Positions 1-9,097 are shown, counted from the stretch's first letter. The stretch is 64,000 nucleotides of DNA from Eubacteriaceae bacterium CHKCI004 (GCA_900016875.1 FCNR01000040.1:1-64000), one strand, 5' to 3'. Notes: generated by a model not told the origin, from the sequence alone. Translations and numbers: made by a program.

Positions 1-1214
1 GGGGTAACTTGGGGGGTCTCCTCTGGACCAACTCTCTCGACTGCAATTGGAGTCAACGGCACAATCGTGCGAAATATATCTCCTTCAATAAATTTAGGTG
101 TCCCACCGGAATAAAGCTGTGTATATTTATAAGTATTCCTCATCCCAGATCCCAATTCATCAGCCAATCCGATTTCTCGAAACACTTTAGAAATAGGTGG
201 ATTTTTAGCGTAAGGCTCAAATGAAGACAGCTGTAATACCCCATATCCATGGGAACGATTTGCATTTTCTGTATAGAGCCGATCCCTCTCAATAACAAAT
301 TTTGCCACATACCCACTGGAATAATCACGGTGTGCCAAGCTGTTTGAAAAAATCTCCCGTAAGATTCTGTCTCTTGCACTAACGCTATGAATTCCTTCCT
401 GTACAAAAGGATCGCTAAGATGCTTTTGACCAAACGCAATCAATCTATCATAAGTTTCCAAAAGATTTGTTATAATCACATCACGGTCATCATAACGATC
501 TATGTTTTTTATCCGAAAAATTGCGTCTGTTTTATGTTGTGGAAGGATGGACAAGATAGTAGAGTCTTTTCCAAAAAGTAGAATGGCTGCAAGAGTGATT
601 CCCTCAATCTGCTTTTCAACATCCTTCAAAATCAGGCCGGTACTACGCAGCATTTCTTCATCTGACATGGATTTCCATGGATGATTTGCTGTACGGCTGG
701 AAGTCATAATTCTGGCTCTTTCAATTAAATCGGAGCGTAAATCAGACAATTGAAAACGAGTTACTTTATTAACAAAGTAACTACCACTTTTCCTTGCATA
801 CAACTGATATACCATGTCTGAGTTATCTGTGATATCAATATCAGATTCATGATTGCGATCAAAAATACGCCCACGGTGACGGCATACTTGACTACTGACA
901 GGCACCTGAATAACAATAATCATATGACCATTGATTAAATATGTCTCCGGCTGTAAATAAAGTGGCGGATTAATTTTCCGCCCATTATTGATAGAAGTAA
1001 CAAAATCTTTTTTCATACGGTCAACCGCATCAGGAGCGACACCTAAAATTTCCCCATTGTCTTTAACACCCAAAATAATGATTCCGCCATCTCGATTTGA
1101 AAAAGAACAAACGGTATCATATACATCTTTCGTAATTTCATGAGTAGATTTTTTAAATTCTACTTGGATGTTTTCGCCACCTTGTATTATATTCAGAAGT
1201 TCTTCTTCTGTCAT
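1..1214 (-). CDS. AlbA_2/Schlafen-type ATP-binding putative transcriptional regulator, 3' end beyond window
   Basis: The frame is open from an ATG at 1214 to the window edge, giving about 404 residues with the C-terminus missing. A clear AAGGAGG lies just upstream of the ATG. The N-terminal part (about residues 10-130) has the AlbA_2 look: VEFKKS, then FSNRDGGIIILGVKDNG. Around residues 285-300 it carries LREIFSNSLAHRDY, matching the GHKL-like ATP-binding part of COG2865 'RecG-like' predicted regulators; the GSGMRN near residue 365 fits the same domain. These proteins are usually called DNA-binding or ATP-dependent regulators, but their targets are mostly unknown. It is the first of several leftward accessory genes. 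Family confidence is good; function is not known. Confidence 0.8.
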   Translation of the reverse strand, partial: MTEEELLNIIQGGENIQVEFKKSTHEITKDVYDTVCSFSNRDGGIIILGVKDNGEILGVAPDAVDRMKKDFVTSINNGRKINPPLYLQPETYLINGHMIIVIQVPVSSQVCRHRGRIFDRNHESDIDITDNSDMVYQLYARKSGSYFVNKVTRFQLSDLRSDLIERARIMTSSRTANHPWKSMSDEEMLRSTGLILKDVEKQIEGITLAAILLFGKDSTILSILPQHKTDAIFRIKNIDRYDDRDVIITNLLETYDRLIAFGQKHLSDPFVQEGIHSVSARDRILREIFSNSLAHRDYSSGYVAKFVIERDRLYTENANRSHGYGVLQLSSFEPYAKNPPISKVFREIGLADELGSGMRNTYKYTQLYSGGTPKFIEGDIFRTIVPLTPIAVERVGPEETPQVT

Positions 1215-1341
1215 AGGGGCAACAACCTCCTTTTACTTTATATTTGTATTTTTTATTATACGGGATTTCTCAGGCACTATCAAACTTATTTCTAGATGAT
1301 TTTTTCAATATATATTGGGCATGGCCAGTAACACCCCATAT

Positions 1342-1890
1342 TTATTTTATTTGCAAATCTTTAAAATCAATCATCAGATCTTCATAAATACCGCAGGAGA
1401 TAACATCGTCAAAACTATACTCACCGCCATTTTCTTCATCAAAATCATATACCGTTATACGATTTTTTTCCGGGTCAACAATCCAGTATTCCCGGACTCC
1501 TGCCGTGCGATATTTAAAAAGCTTAATTATATAATCCATGCGTCGGCTGCTTGGTGAAACAACCTCTATAATCCAGTCTGGCGCGCCGCTGCATCCTCTG
1601 TCATTAAGCTTGTCTTCGTCGCAGATGACACTGATATCCGGCTCGACATAATTATTATCATCTTCATTTAAGAAGACAGCAAACGGAGCAATATCTACTT
1701 CACACCTCCCGTTCTTCTTTTTAATATAATTATTGATTATCGTGTATAACTCCCCAACAATACGTTGATGCCCGCGGTTTGGAGGCGCCGCCATATACAT
1801 CTGTCCATCGATGATTTCTGCCCGCTTTCCTTACGGCAAACAACAGATATCATCTGTCGTATACTCTATAGTTCGTTTCGCTAATGCCAT
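1342..1890 (-). pseudogene. Uma2-family (DUF820) putative endonuclease gene with an in-frame nonsense codon
   Basis: Uma2 proteins have a restriction-endonuclease-like fold. From an ATG at 1890, preceded by AAGGAAGG, the frame reads MALAKRTIEYTTDDICCLP, then TAA at 1833-1831, then GKRAEIIDGQMYMAAPP and onward to 1342. The family normally reads LPEGKRxELIDG here, so the TAA replaces the Glu codon (codon 20), a single G-to-T change. The rest (PDIS, IEVVSPSS, YWIVDPE) is intact. Translation could restart at the ATG at 1800 to give 152 residues, but that would lose the N-terminal part of the fold. A sequencing error or readthrough is also possible. The downstream sequence shows no other lesion, so the mutation would be recent. 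Confidence 0.75.
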
Positions 1891-2055
1891 AAGCACACCT
1901 TCCTTTCACGATAAAACCAATACTACATATATTATACTTTAGGTTTTCTGCGTTATCAAACCTTTTACTAAGTAAGACAGAAGACAACCTTTACAAGCTC
2001 TTGTCCCATTTCAATACTTACGTCTTACTGCAAAATTTTTTCTGATTTATAACGC

Positions 2056-2457
2056 TTACTCCTCTTTAATTGTTTCAATGACTATCTCTTCTGTAGATAT
2101 CTGGTAATTTAAAGCATCTTTATAATCTAAATAGGCCAAATAAGAAATATATGTATTATATAATAACATTAAAACAATCAGTATACTAATAAATATTTTT
2201 ATAAACCGTGCTGTACGCAATTTTTTAAATAAGTATTTTTCATCTACTCCTAAAATATATTCGGCTGCTACATTGGATGGCGGACCAAATTCCCTAATAA
2301 TATCTTCATTAGATATTTCTGGATTATGATTCATATATTCATCAATATAAATATCCCAGTCTTTTAAATACTCCCGTTCTTTTTTTCCATAAATCGGAAA
2401 ACATTGTCGAATTTTTTTCATATAACTTTTCTTTATTTCTCTTTTCATATTTTTCAT
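2056..2457 (-). CDS. HAAS-domain (DUF1700-like) membrane protein, partner of PadR regulator
   Basis: A 133-residue protein. The N-terminal half is charged and helical and contains the HAAS-type signature (YLKDWDIYIDEYMNHNPEISNEDIIREFGPPSNVAAEYI), in which a short helical domain ends in a GxP motif. One transmembrane helix follows at about residues 86-108 (FIKIFISILIVLMLLYNTYISYL), with a short acidic tail. Its start overlaps the PadR stop as ATGA, so the two are translationally coupled. PadR-HAAS pairs are common in Firmicutes, and the HAAS protein often acts with the regulator in envelope-stress circuits. Its precise role here is unknown. Confidence 0.75.
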   Translation of the reverse strand: MKNMKREIKKSYMKKIRQCFPIYGKKEREYLKDWDIYIDEYMNHNPEISNEDIIREFGPPSNVAAEYILGVDEKYLFKKLRTARFIKIFISILIVLMLLYNTYISYLAYLDYKDALNYQISTEEIVIETIKEE

Positions 2458-2819
2458 ATCTTTTTCCCCTCATTATTGTCCATATTCACATGATTAATAC
2501 AAAATATTTTTTGGATACCGCGATGGACCTCCAGGTAATCTTGTATAAGAGATTTCATAAAAATTTCGCCGTCAGGCTCCAAGTGATAATAAACTCTTGT
2601 AAGACGTTTCCCTACTTGCTTTTTATAATCTGAAATATATCCCTTTTCTGCCAAACGATATAAAGCCGGATATAATGATCCTTCTGTAATACTTATGCTA
2701 TTTTCTGATTGTTCCTTTATTTTCTGGGAAAGTTCATATCCATAGCAATCCTCATTGTGAAGCAATATCAAAATCAGCATCTCCATAGATCCTTTTTTAA
2801 AAGAATTTCTTCTATGCAC
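2454..2819 (-). CDS. PadR-family transcriptional regulator
   Basis: A winged-helix repressor of about 121 residues. The DNA-binding domain contains GSMEMLILILLHNEDCYGYELSQKIKE and the wing region SITEGSLYPALYRLAEKGYI, both typical of PadR. I prefer the GTG at 2819 because AAGGAGG ends 6 bases before it; an ATG at 2858 has no such site and would add a basic extension. The stop overlaps the start of the HAAS protein (ATGA). Upstream, a perfect 16-bp inverted repeat covers the -35 box of its own promoter and that of the divergent LRR gene, so autoregulation and control of the LRR gene are likely (inference). Confidence 0.85.
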   Translation of the reverse strand: MHRRNSFKKGSMEMLILILLHNEDCYGYELSQKIKEQSENSISITEGSLYPALYRLAEKGYISDYKKQVGKRLTRVYYHLEPDGEIFMKSLIQDYLEVHRGIQKIFCINHVNMDNNEGKKI

Positions 2820-2891
2820 ACTTTTCCTCCTTCTTTTTGTTATTCGTATATCAAACAAACTAATAACTCTTCATCTTATTTCTATGTTCTA

Positions 2892-2921
2892 ATTATAAAA
2901 TGCACTGAATATAATAATCAA
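2892..2921 (-). promoter_or_regulatory. Predicted promoter of the PadR-HAAS operon
   Basis: Read on the minus strand there is TTGATT (2921-2916), an 18-base spacer and TATAAT (2897-2892). The -35 box lies inside the left arm of the large inverted repeat. Confidence 0.6.
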
Positions 2922-2949
2922 TACCTATAATTAATAGGTATTGATTATT
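2913..2949. promoter_or_regulatory. Perfect inverted repeat, candidate PadR operator between divergent promoters
   Basis: Two perfectly complementary 16-base arms, AATAATCAATACCTAT and its reverse complement, flank a 5-base centre (AATTA). The right arm ends on the first two bases of the TTGACA of the LRR promoter, and the left arm contains the -35 of the padR promoter. No T-tract follows in either direction, so it is not a terminator. That PadR binds it is inferred from location and symmetry. Confidence 0.65.
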
Positions 2950-2977
2950 GACAATGTATTTTTTGATATGATATATT
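2948..2977 (+). promoter_or_regulatory. Predicted promoter of the first LRR gene
   Basis: TTGACA (2948-2953), an 18-base spacer and TATATT (2972-2977), with the LRR start codon at 3028. It overlaps the end of the 37-bp inverted repeat. Confidence 0.6.
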
Positions 2978-3027
2978 CTAATCATCTTATATTGACACCA
3001 TAATCTATACAAAAAGGAGAAAGCATT

Positions 3028-4230
3028 ATGAGAAAATATCTGAAACCATTCATTTTCACCGCACTGGCTTGTACATTTCTGCTGAGCGCAGAGATTTCCA
3101 TCGATGCGGCATCCAAAGTAGCCATCAATGATACCAACTTTGCAAGAGCGGTAAAGGAATATGCGGAAGAAGCAGACACCAACAAAGACGGATATCTTTC
3201 CAAAAAAGAAGCATCCAAGATAACAAAAGTACGTTTTTTCTCTCAGTATAATGTTGATTCTTTTAAAGGAATCGAATATTTTACAGACATTAAAGAATTT
3301 TATTACCGGGCAGATTACGCCACCGACGATTATGATGACGTAAATATCTATGAGACTTCCACTGCTCCCGAGATAGATCTCAGCGGATTTCAAAAGTTAA
3401 GCCAAGTAACCATAGACAGCCGGAATCCGTATTTGAAAACAGTAAGTCTGCAGGATTGTAACAATCTAAAAAATGTAGTGATTGAAGGTCGTCGTGAAGG
3501 CTGTGTCGAAAACCTGAGCCTAAAGGGATGCACAAACCTGCGCACTCTCACACTGGACTGTATCAATGTAAAGAAATTAAATTTATCTGGTCTGAAAAAA
3601 TTAACAGATATTTCAGCAAGCGGAGATTATTTAGAAACACTAAATTTAAAAAAATGTTCCAGCTTAAAAACCGTTTTTGCCGGTGGTAACTGTTTAACAA
3701 AATTAAAATTAAAAGGCGCCAAAAATCTCGAAAATCTGACTGTGACAGGCAGCGCCCTTTCTTCTTTAGATCTCAGCACCAATACTAAGCTAAAGAAAAT
3801 ATATCTTGGCCAGGAAACCAAGCTGACTTCCCTGGACTTCAGCCATAACACAAACTTGACAACTATGGAGTGTTATCGAACAGAGCTTACCGCGCTGGAT
3901 TTCAGCCATAATAAAAATCTGGTAAAAGTTGACTGTCATAATAATAAAAATATCACGTCGATCAATGTAAAAGGATGCAAAAAATTAAAGAATTTCCGCT
4001 TTGACAATACCAAAGTAAGCCGAATTAATGTAAAGACTAATTCAAACCTGCAAAGATTACGCTGTGAAAATACGGCTCTTGAGAAATTAAACCTGAAGAA
4101 CAATGTAAATCTAAAAAAACTGCGCTGTGATAACACCGAATTAACCACTCTGGATCTCTCCAACACCAAAATCCGCAAGTCATCCGCTCTGCAATGCGAT
4201 CCAGATGTTACGGTGACCTACGCGAAATAA
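3028..4230 (+). CDS. Secreted leucine-rich-repeat protein with an EF-hand loop
   Basis: A 400-residue protein with ribosome site AAAAGGAG upstream. Residues 1-28 form a signal peptide (basic start, hydrophobic FIFTALACTFLL, cleavage near DAA). Residues about 50-61 read DTNKDGYLSKKE, a canonical 12-residue EF-hand loop, so calcium binding is likely. The rest is a run of roughly 21-residue LRRs (for example NLKKLRCDNTELTTLDLSN), which resemble internalin-type surface repeats. There is no LPXTG motif or transmembrane tail, so it is probably secreted. It is a clear paralogue of the gene at 16360-17568, with the same N-terminus, EF-hand and C-terminal CDPDVTVTYAK. AT-rich codon use differs from the nearby core genes. 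The ligand is unknown. Confidence 0.8.
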   Translation: MRKYLKPFIFTALACTFLLSAEISIDAASKVAINDTNFARAVKEYAEEADTNKDGYLSKKEASKITKVRFFSQYNVDSFKGIEYFTDIKEFYYRADYATDDYDDVNIYETSTAPEIDLSGFQKLSQVTIDSRNPYLKTVSLQDCNNLKNVVIEGRREGCVENLSLKGCTNLRTLTLDCINVKKLNLSGLKKLTDISASGDYLETLNLKKCSSLKTVFAGGNCLTKLKLKGAKNLENLTVTGSALSSLDLSTNTKLKKIYLGQETKLTSLDFSHNTNLTTMECYRTELTALDFSHNKNLVKVDCHNNKNITSINVKGCKKLKNFRFDNTKVSRINVKTNSNLQRLRCENTALEKLNLKNNVNLKKLRCDNTELTTLDLSNTKIRKSSALQCDPDVTVTYAK

Positions 4231-4305
4231 TTATCCGCCGTGGACACGAAAAAAACTGTTCCATAGTTTGTCCGTTGCTGCGCAATTAAAAGAGGAGGAA
4301 ACATT

Positions 4306-5421
4306 ATGAAAAAGCATCTCTCAACATTTTTTAGCTACACATTTTTTGCGGCAGTGTTTCTCTGTCTGTGTCTTTCATTTTCAATGAAAGCAAACGCAGA
4401 GGACAGCGCTATTGAAAAAGCAAAACTTTCTACCGAAGGTGTAGTCATTGATGGAGTACGCTATTATCTGGACACAGATTATGGTACTGCTGAAGCAACT
4501 ATCGAAACGACAATAACCCCGGAATCTTCAGATGGTTCAGATATCTCAGAAGTAACAGTCCATAATCAAATTACTTATGACGGCAAAACGTATACCGTGA
4601 GAAACTTTGATATAAGCCATGACGTCAACAGCGAAGTGGAAGGGATGATTATCCGGGAACCTAGCACACTCTGGTATCATCAGAAATATCTGAAAAGACT
4701 GACGATAGAATCCGGAATTTTTACTTTAAATATAGGATTTTCTAATTACATGTCACTGGAAGAAGTTATTTTTGAGGATCCGAAAGATATGGAAAGATGC
4801 GGATTATATTTCTATAATTGTCCGAATCTGAAAGATATTTATATCCCGACTGATATTGATGTGCTGCCGTGTCTGCGGAAATGTCCGAATACTACGGTGA
4901 CTTTCGCGCCGGATCATCCGAAATATCAGGTAATAAACGGAGATACCTACAGTAAGAATGGTGAGATTCTGTACGATGTATCAAACGGTTCAAAAGATTA
5001 TAAAGTTAAAAAGACAGTAAAACGAATCGGACTTTATGCTTTTTACGGAAATGATAATATCAAAAAAATCAAGTTGCCTTCTTCTGTTAAAAAAGTGGAA
5101 CAATATGCTTTTGGCGACATGAAAAAATTGAAATCTATCAAACTCAGCAAAAATATGAAGACAGCAAAACCTTACCTTTTCCGCCGTTCCAAGAAACTGA
5201 AAACTCTAACATTCCCAAAAAATATCCGTAAAATCTCAGCATATTATGGCGGAAACAGTTTAAGCGGACTAAAGAAAATCTACATCAAAACATCAAAGCT
5301 GAAAAAAATAGACTTAACCGGCATACCGTCAAAATGTACCGTCTATGTGAAAAATAATACCGTAAGAAATCAAGTAAAAAATTCAGGATATAAAGGGAAA
5401 ATTGTAGTACAACAAAAATAA
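4306..5421 (+). CDS. Secreted BspA-like leucine-rich-repeat (LRR_5) protein
   Basis: A 371-residue protein with ribosome site AGAGGAGG. The N-terminal signal peptide is hydrophobic through about residue 25 and is followed by KANAED. The C-terminal half has BspA-type repeats, for example VKRIGLYAFYGNDNIKKIKLPSSVKKVEQYAFGDMKKLKSIKL, and ends in a short basic segment. BspA-like LRR proteins occur in mucosal bacteria and protists and are thought to mediate adhesion. It lies 75 bases after the first LRR gene with no terminator between, so the two are probably co-transcribed. A strong hairpin terminator follows at 5532. It belongs to a different LRR class from its neighbour. Confidence 0.75.
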   Translation: MKKHLSTFFSYTFFAAVFLCLCLSFSMKANAEDSAIEKAKLSTEGVVIDGVRYYLDTDYGTAEATIETTITPESSDGSDISEVTVHNQITYDGKTYTVRNFDISHDVNSEVEGMIIREPSTLWYHQKYLKRLTIESGIFTLNIGFSNYMSLEEVIFEDPKDMERCGLYFYNCPNLKDIYIPTDIDVLPCLRKCPNTTVTFAPDHPKYQVINGDTYSKNGEILYDVSNGSKDYKVKKTVKRIGLYAFYGNDNIKKIKLPSSVKKVEQYAFGDMKKLKSIKLSKNMKTAKPYLFRRSKKLKTLTFPKNIRKISAYYGGNSLSGLKKIYIKTSKLKKIDLTGIPSKCTVYVKNNTVRNQVKNSGYKGKIVVQQK

Positions 5422-5531
5422 CTTTTTCACTAAATACTTCCCTCCGCTCTATAACAACAACATTTATCAAAGAACAAAGTAATATTTTTCTGTTAAACCA
5501 TTTTATGTTACAAGTCAAATATTACGTTACA

Positions 5532-5572
5532 AAAAGTCAGCAGATAATCCCGGCGATTATCTGCTGACTTTT
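5532..5572. terminator. Bidirectional rho-independent terminator
   Basis: A perfect 18-bp stem (AAAAGTCAGCAGATAATC and complement) with loop CCGGC. There are A-runs on the left and T-runs on the right, so it can end both the rightward LRR operon and the leftward spoIVB transcript. Confidence 0.9.
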
Positions 5573-5636
5573 CTGTCAATTAAATACTTCATATTCTATG
5601 AATTCCTATGGCTTCCCCTCCGACAGTTTTATCTCC

Positions 5637-6830
5637 TCACCTCTCCCCCGCTTCCTCCACCATCGTCTCCGCACAGATGCCGTACCCCCTGGTCGGGTCG
5701 TCCACGAACACGTGGGTCACGGCGCCAATGAGCTTCCCGTTCTGGATAACGGGGCTGCCGCTCAGTCCCTGGATGATGCCGCCGGTCAGGGCGATGAGGT
5801 CCGGGTCTGTGATTTTGATGCGGAGCGCTTTCTGGGCGTCTTTTCTTCCCAGGGAAATTTTTTCTATCTCGATGGTATAATCCCTGTTTTCTCCGCTGAT
5901 ACTGCTTCTGATAAAGGCTTTTCCTGTTTTGATGGATGAGGCGTCGGCCACTTCCATCAGAGGGCCGTTTTGGAAGGTCTGCTGCTGGTTTTCCATGACG
6001 CCGAAGATGCCGCAGGCGGTGTTGATACGGATGTTGCCCAGATATTTTTCGGGAACGTAGTCGATGGTTCCGATGACCTCGCCCGGGTCTTTGGCTTTTC
6101 CTTTGGTGATGGACGTAATATCTGTCTGGTAGACGCTCCCGCCGGAGATGTCCATCTGGACACCCAGGTCACAGTCGCTGATGCCGTGACCGAGGGCGGC
6201 AAAGTTTCCGTCTTCGGTGATATAGGTGACGGTTCCGATGCCCTGGGTGTCGTTGCGGATCCAGGCGCCGATCTGATAGCAGTCGTCTTCCTCCGAGTAT
6301 GCCGGCTGGATTTTTATTTTCTGCTTTTCCCCGTTTCTTTCTATCGTGAGAACTGCTTCCTTATCCTCATTTTTTTGCAGATAAGAGATGAGCTGCGGTT
6401 TGGATGTGACAGCCTCTCCGTTCACTGCGAGGATATAATCGCCCGACTCCAGTTTATGTTCTGCCGGTGAGCAGCTGCGGTTGTTCTCCGTTTTTACTTC
6501 CTGGGTTCCCAGAACGAGAACGCCCTCTGTTTTAATGTATATGCCCACCGGCTCTCCGGCGGCATACACCATGGTTTTTGTCTCCTTTTTATCCCCGCCC
6601 GACGCCAGCGTCTCCCTTATGTCCTCTTCCCCCGCCGATGCATTGTTGTTTACTGCCGCGGCATTTGCCATACCTGCAAGCCGTTCCTCCACATGAAACA
6701 GGAGGCCTGCCTGTGCGCCGGCGGCAAATAAAACTGCGGTCAGCAGTAAAAAATAGATTCTTCGCAGTCTGCTTCTCTGCTGTTTTTCTGTTATTCTCGT
6801 CTTTTGTGCCTTACATGAATTCTCTGCCAT
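5637..6830 (-). CDS. spoIVB: SpoIVB, sporulation signalling serine peptidase
   Basis: SpoIVB is made in the forespore and cleaves SpoIVFA, triggering pro-sigma-K processing. The chosen ATG at 6830 gives 397 residues; a GTG at 6890 lacks a ribosome site. A membrane anchor (IYFLLLTAVLFAAGAQAGLLF) lies at residues 23-43, followed by a PDZ-like region (SGDYILAVNGEAV) and the S55 peptidase domain. The catalytic His is in AALGHGISD and the catalytic Ser in GLSGSPVIQ. recN lies just upstream, as in other Firmicutes. spo0A, which often follows spoIVB, is absent: a terminator and convergent LRR genes come next. Confidence 0.95.
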   Translation of the reverse strand: MAENSCKAQKTRITEKQQRSRLRRIYFLLLTAVLFAAGAQAGLLFHVEERLAGMANAAAVNNNASAGEEDIRETLASGGDKKETKTMVYAAGEPVGIYIKTEGVLVLGTQEVKTENNRSCSPAEHKLESGDYILAVNGEAVTSKPQLISYLQKNEDKEAVLTIERNGEKQKIKIQPAYSEEDDCYQIGAWIRNDTQGIGTVTYITEDGNFAALGHGISDCDLGVQMDISGGSVYQTDITSITKGKAKDPGEVIGTIDYVPEKYLGNIRINTACGIFGVMENQQQTFQNGPLMEVADASSIKTGKAFIRSSISGENRDYTIEIEKISLGRKDAQKALRIKITDPDLIALTGGIIQGLSGSPVIQNGKLIGAVTHVFVDDPTRGYGICAETMVEEAGER

Positions 6831-6930
6831 AAAAAAATACCCCCATGCTAAAGTTCTGACCTTAGTATGGCGGGCATTTTCTGAATTCACACAGACAGAT
6901 TATTCTACATTTTTTTATTCGACAAAGTTC

Positions 6931-8622
6931 TTACGGTTCTGACACGGCGTGGGTAAGCCGCGCAGCGAACTTTTTCATTTCTCTGGCGTTGTCCAGGACG
7001 GTGCTGGTAATTTCTGCGCCTCCGAGCATTCTTGCCAGTTCTTCCACCGATTCTTCTTCGGAAAGCCGGTAAATCCGGCTGATGGTGGAATGGTCGTCGC
7101 TGGTTTTTTCAATTAAATAATGGGAATCTGCCATGGCGGCGATCTGCGGCAGATGGGTGATGGCGATGACCTGCCGTTTGCCGGCAATCTGCGACAGCCG
7201 CTCCGAGACTTTCTGGGCGGTTCTTCCGCTGATTCCCGCGTCGATCTCGTCGAAGATCAGCGTCTCCACCTGTTCCTCGTCGGCAAGAACGGATTTGATG
7301 GCCAGCATAATACGGGAAAGCTCGCCGCCGGAGGCGGTTTCCTGCAGCGGCCGAACGTCCATGCCCGGGTTGGTGGATATCATAAAGCATACATTGTCTC
7401 TGCCGTCCGCCCGGTAGGAGGCTGCCTCCGTAAAGGCAATCTCAAAACGAACCTGATTAAAGTTCAGATCAAGAAGCGCCTGTTTGATGGACTCCGCCAG
7501 CGGGCCGGCCGCTTTTTTGCGAAGCTCGCTGAGCCGGGCACATTCGCTGTCCAGCTTTTTAAGAAGATCGTCCCGCTTTGCTTTAAGCTCTTCCATCCGC
7601 TCGTCAAAATGCAGCAGCGCCTCCAGCCGGCTCTCTGCCTTTGCCTTATATTCCTTCACCGCCGGGATGGAATCACCGTACTTGGCTTTCAGCCGGTGAA
7701 TCAGGTCCAGCCGTTCCTCCGTGTTGACAAACGTTTCCTCGTCAAACTCCATGGAGGACATGTACTCGGACAGATCCCGGTTGAAGTCATTGAGCAGGCC
7801 GTCCACGGTGGACAGCTCTTCCATGAGACCGCCGACGCCCTCGTCGTAGTTTGTCACATCAGACAGGGAGCGGATGGCCTTTCCGAGAATACTCTCCGCG
7901 CTGGCGGCGCTGCCGCTGGTCATGTCGTAGACAGCAGAGCAGGCGGCAAGAATGTCTCTGGAATGGGAGATCTTCCGGAACAGCTCCTCCAGCTCCTCGT
8001 CCTCGCCGTCACGCAGGGCTGCGCTTTCAATCTCCTGAATCTCATATTTTAAAAATTCGATTTCACGGATACGCTCTTCCTCTCCAATGTTTTCCTCCGT
8101 GAGCTGCCGCTCGGTATCCTGATACTGATGATACAGGACGGCGACGGCGTCTTTCACCGGAGTGATCTTCGTTTTATCGTAATTGTCAAGGATACGCAGA
8201 TGATTCTGCGGCCGCAGCAGAAGCTGATTTTCGTGCTGTCCGCTCAAATCCAGAAGAAACGGCGACAGTTCTTTCAAACGCGCCGCCGTGATGCTGCAGT
8301 CGTTGACCTTGTTTATGACTCTATTATTTGTAATTCTTCTGGAAATAATGATTTCTCCGTCCTCAAACGGAATGTCAAATTCATCCATTTTTTGTTTGAC
8401 CACATCGCTCTCGGTGTGGAACACCAGCTCGATGAGCGCGCTGTCACAGCCGTTTCGAATCATATCCTTCGGTATTTTGCTGCCGAGGGCCGACTGGATG
8501 GAGCCGATCAGGATCGACTTACCGGCGCCGGTCTCCCCGGTCAGGATATTCAGATGACTGGTAAAGTCAATATCCGTTTCCTCAATCAGTGCAAGATTCT
8601 TTACATGTAAATTAATCAGCAT
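6931..8622 (-). CDS. recN: RecN, SMC-like DNA double-strand-break repair ATPase
   Basis: A 563-residue protein, about normal for RecN. Walker A is GETGAGKS near residue 30; a central coiled coil spans roughly residues 150-370; the C-terminal head carries the signature ETASGGELSR and Walker B TLIFDEIDAGISG. RecN binds DNA ends and helps recombinational repair. It lies between argR and spoIVB, the standard Firmicutes order. The short gap to argR suggests shared transcription. Confidence 0.97.
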   Translation of the reverse strand: MLINLHVKNLALIEETDIDFTSHLNILTGETGAGKSILIGSIQSALGSKIPKDMIRNGCDSALIELVFHTESDVVKQKMDEFDIPFEDGEIIISRRITNNRVINKVNDCSITAARLKELSPFLLDLSGQHENQLLLRPQNHLRILDNYDKTKITPVKDAVAVLYHQYQDTERQLTEENIGEEERIREIEFLKYEIQEIESAALRDGEDEELEELFRKISHSRDILAACSAVYDMTSGSAASAESILGKAIRSLSDVTNYDEGVGGLMEELSTVDGLLNDFNRDLSEYMSSMEFDEETFVNTEERLDLIHRLKAKYGDSIPAVKEYKAKAESRLEALLHFDERMEELKAKRDDLLKKLDSECARLSELRKKAAGPLAESIKQALLDLNFNQVRFEIAFTEAASYRADGRDNVCFMISTNPGMDVRPLQETASGGELSRIMLAIKSVLADEEQVETLIFDEIDAGISGRTAQKVSERLSQIAGKRQVIAITHLPQIAAMADSHYLIEKTSDDHSTISRIYRLSEEESVEELARMLGGAEITSTVLDNAREMKKFAARLTHAVSEP

Positions 8623-8638
8623 GTTTTCCTCCGCAAAA

Positions 8639-9097
8639 CTATTCCAATCCTTTTATGATCAAATGAATCTCATTGATGACGTCTGTGACCATGGACGCAT
8701 CCTTCACCACGCAAAGCAGCGTGTCGTCCCCGGCGATGCAGCCGATGACGCCCTTCATGGAGATAGAGTCGATGGCGGCTCCGCAGGCCATGGCCATGCC
8801 GGAAACCGTCTTGATGACCAGAAGATTTCCCGCGCCTTCCATATGTACGATGGCCTCGGAAAGCACGCGGCGGTATTTGTCAGAAACGTGAAGATCCTTT
8901 GTCAGAATCGGGGCGTACTTCTGTTTGCCGCCCTCTCCTGCCACCTTGGTCAGCTTCAGCTCCCGGATATCCCTGGAAATCGTGCCCTGCGTGGAAGGAA
9001 AGCCCTCCTCCTGCAGACGTCTGGTCAGCTCCTCCTGGGTTTCAATGTCATACGCCTCAATGAGTTCCAGTATTTTTTTCTGCCTTTTTCCTTTCAT
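8639..9097 (-). CDS. argR: ArgR/AhrC arginine repressor
   Basis: A 152-residue repressor starting at the ATG at 9097, with GAGAGG upstream; a TTG at 9115 is less likely. Residues 1-70 are the winged helix, including STQGTISRDIRELKL. Residues 80-150 are the hexamerisation and arginine-binding domain, with GVIGCIAGDDTLLC, where the Asp pair binds arginine. In this family it senses arginine and controls arginine biosynthesis and catabolism genes. It is encoded between nadK and recN, as in many Clostridia. Confidence 0.96.
   Translation of the reverse strand: MKGKRQKKILELIEAYDIETQEELTRRLQEEGFPSTQGTISRDIRELKLTKVAGEGGKQKYAPILTKDLHVSDKYRRVLSEAIVHMEGAGNLLVIKTVSGMAMACGAAIDSISMKGVIGCIAGDDTLLCVVKDASMVTDVINEIHLIIKGLE

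Noticed and set aside
2893-3393. Leftward 166-codon frame opposite the first LRR gene
   Set aside because: It overlaps the promoter palindrome and the LRR signal peptide; no ribosome site and low-complexity hydrophobic content. The LRR gene explains the region.
5970-6470. Long rightward reading frame opposite spoIVB
   Set aside because: It is the antisense of spoIVB with no ribosome site or family motifs; similar long antisense frames occur opposite recN (7120-8052), nadK (9275-9979) and tlyA (9986-10927) because of GC-rich codon use.
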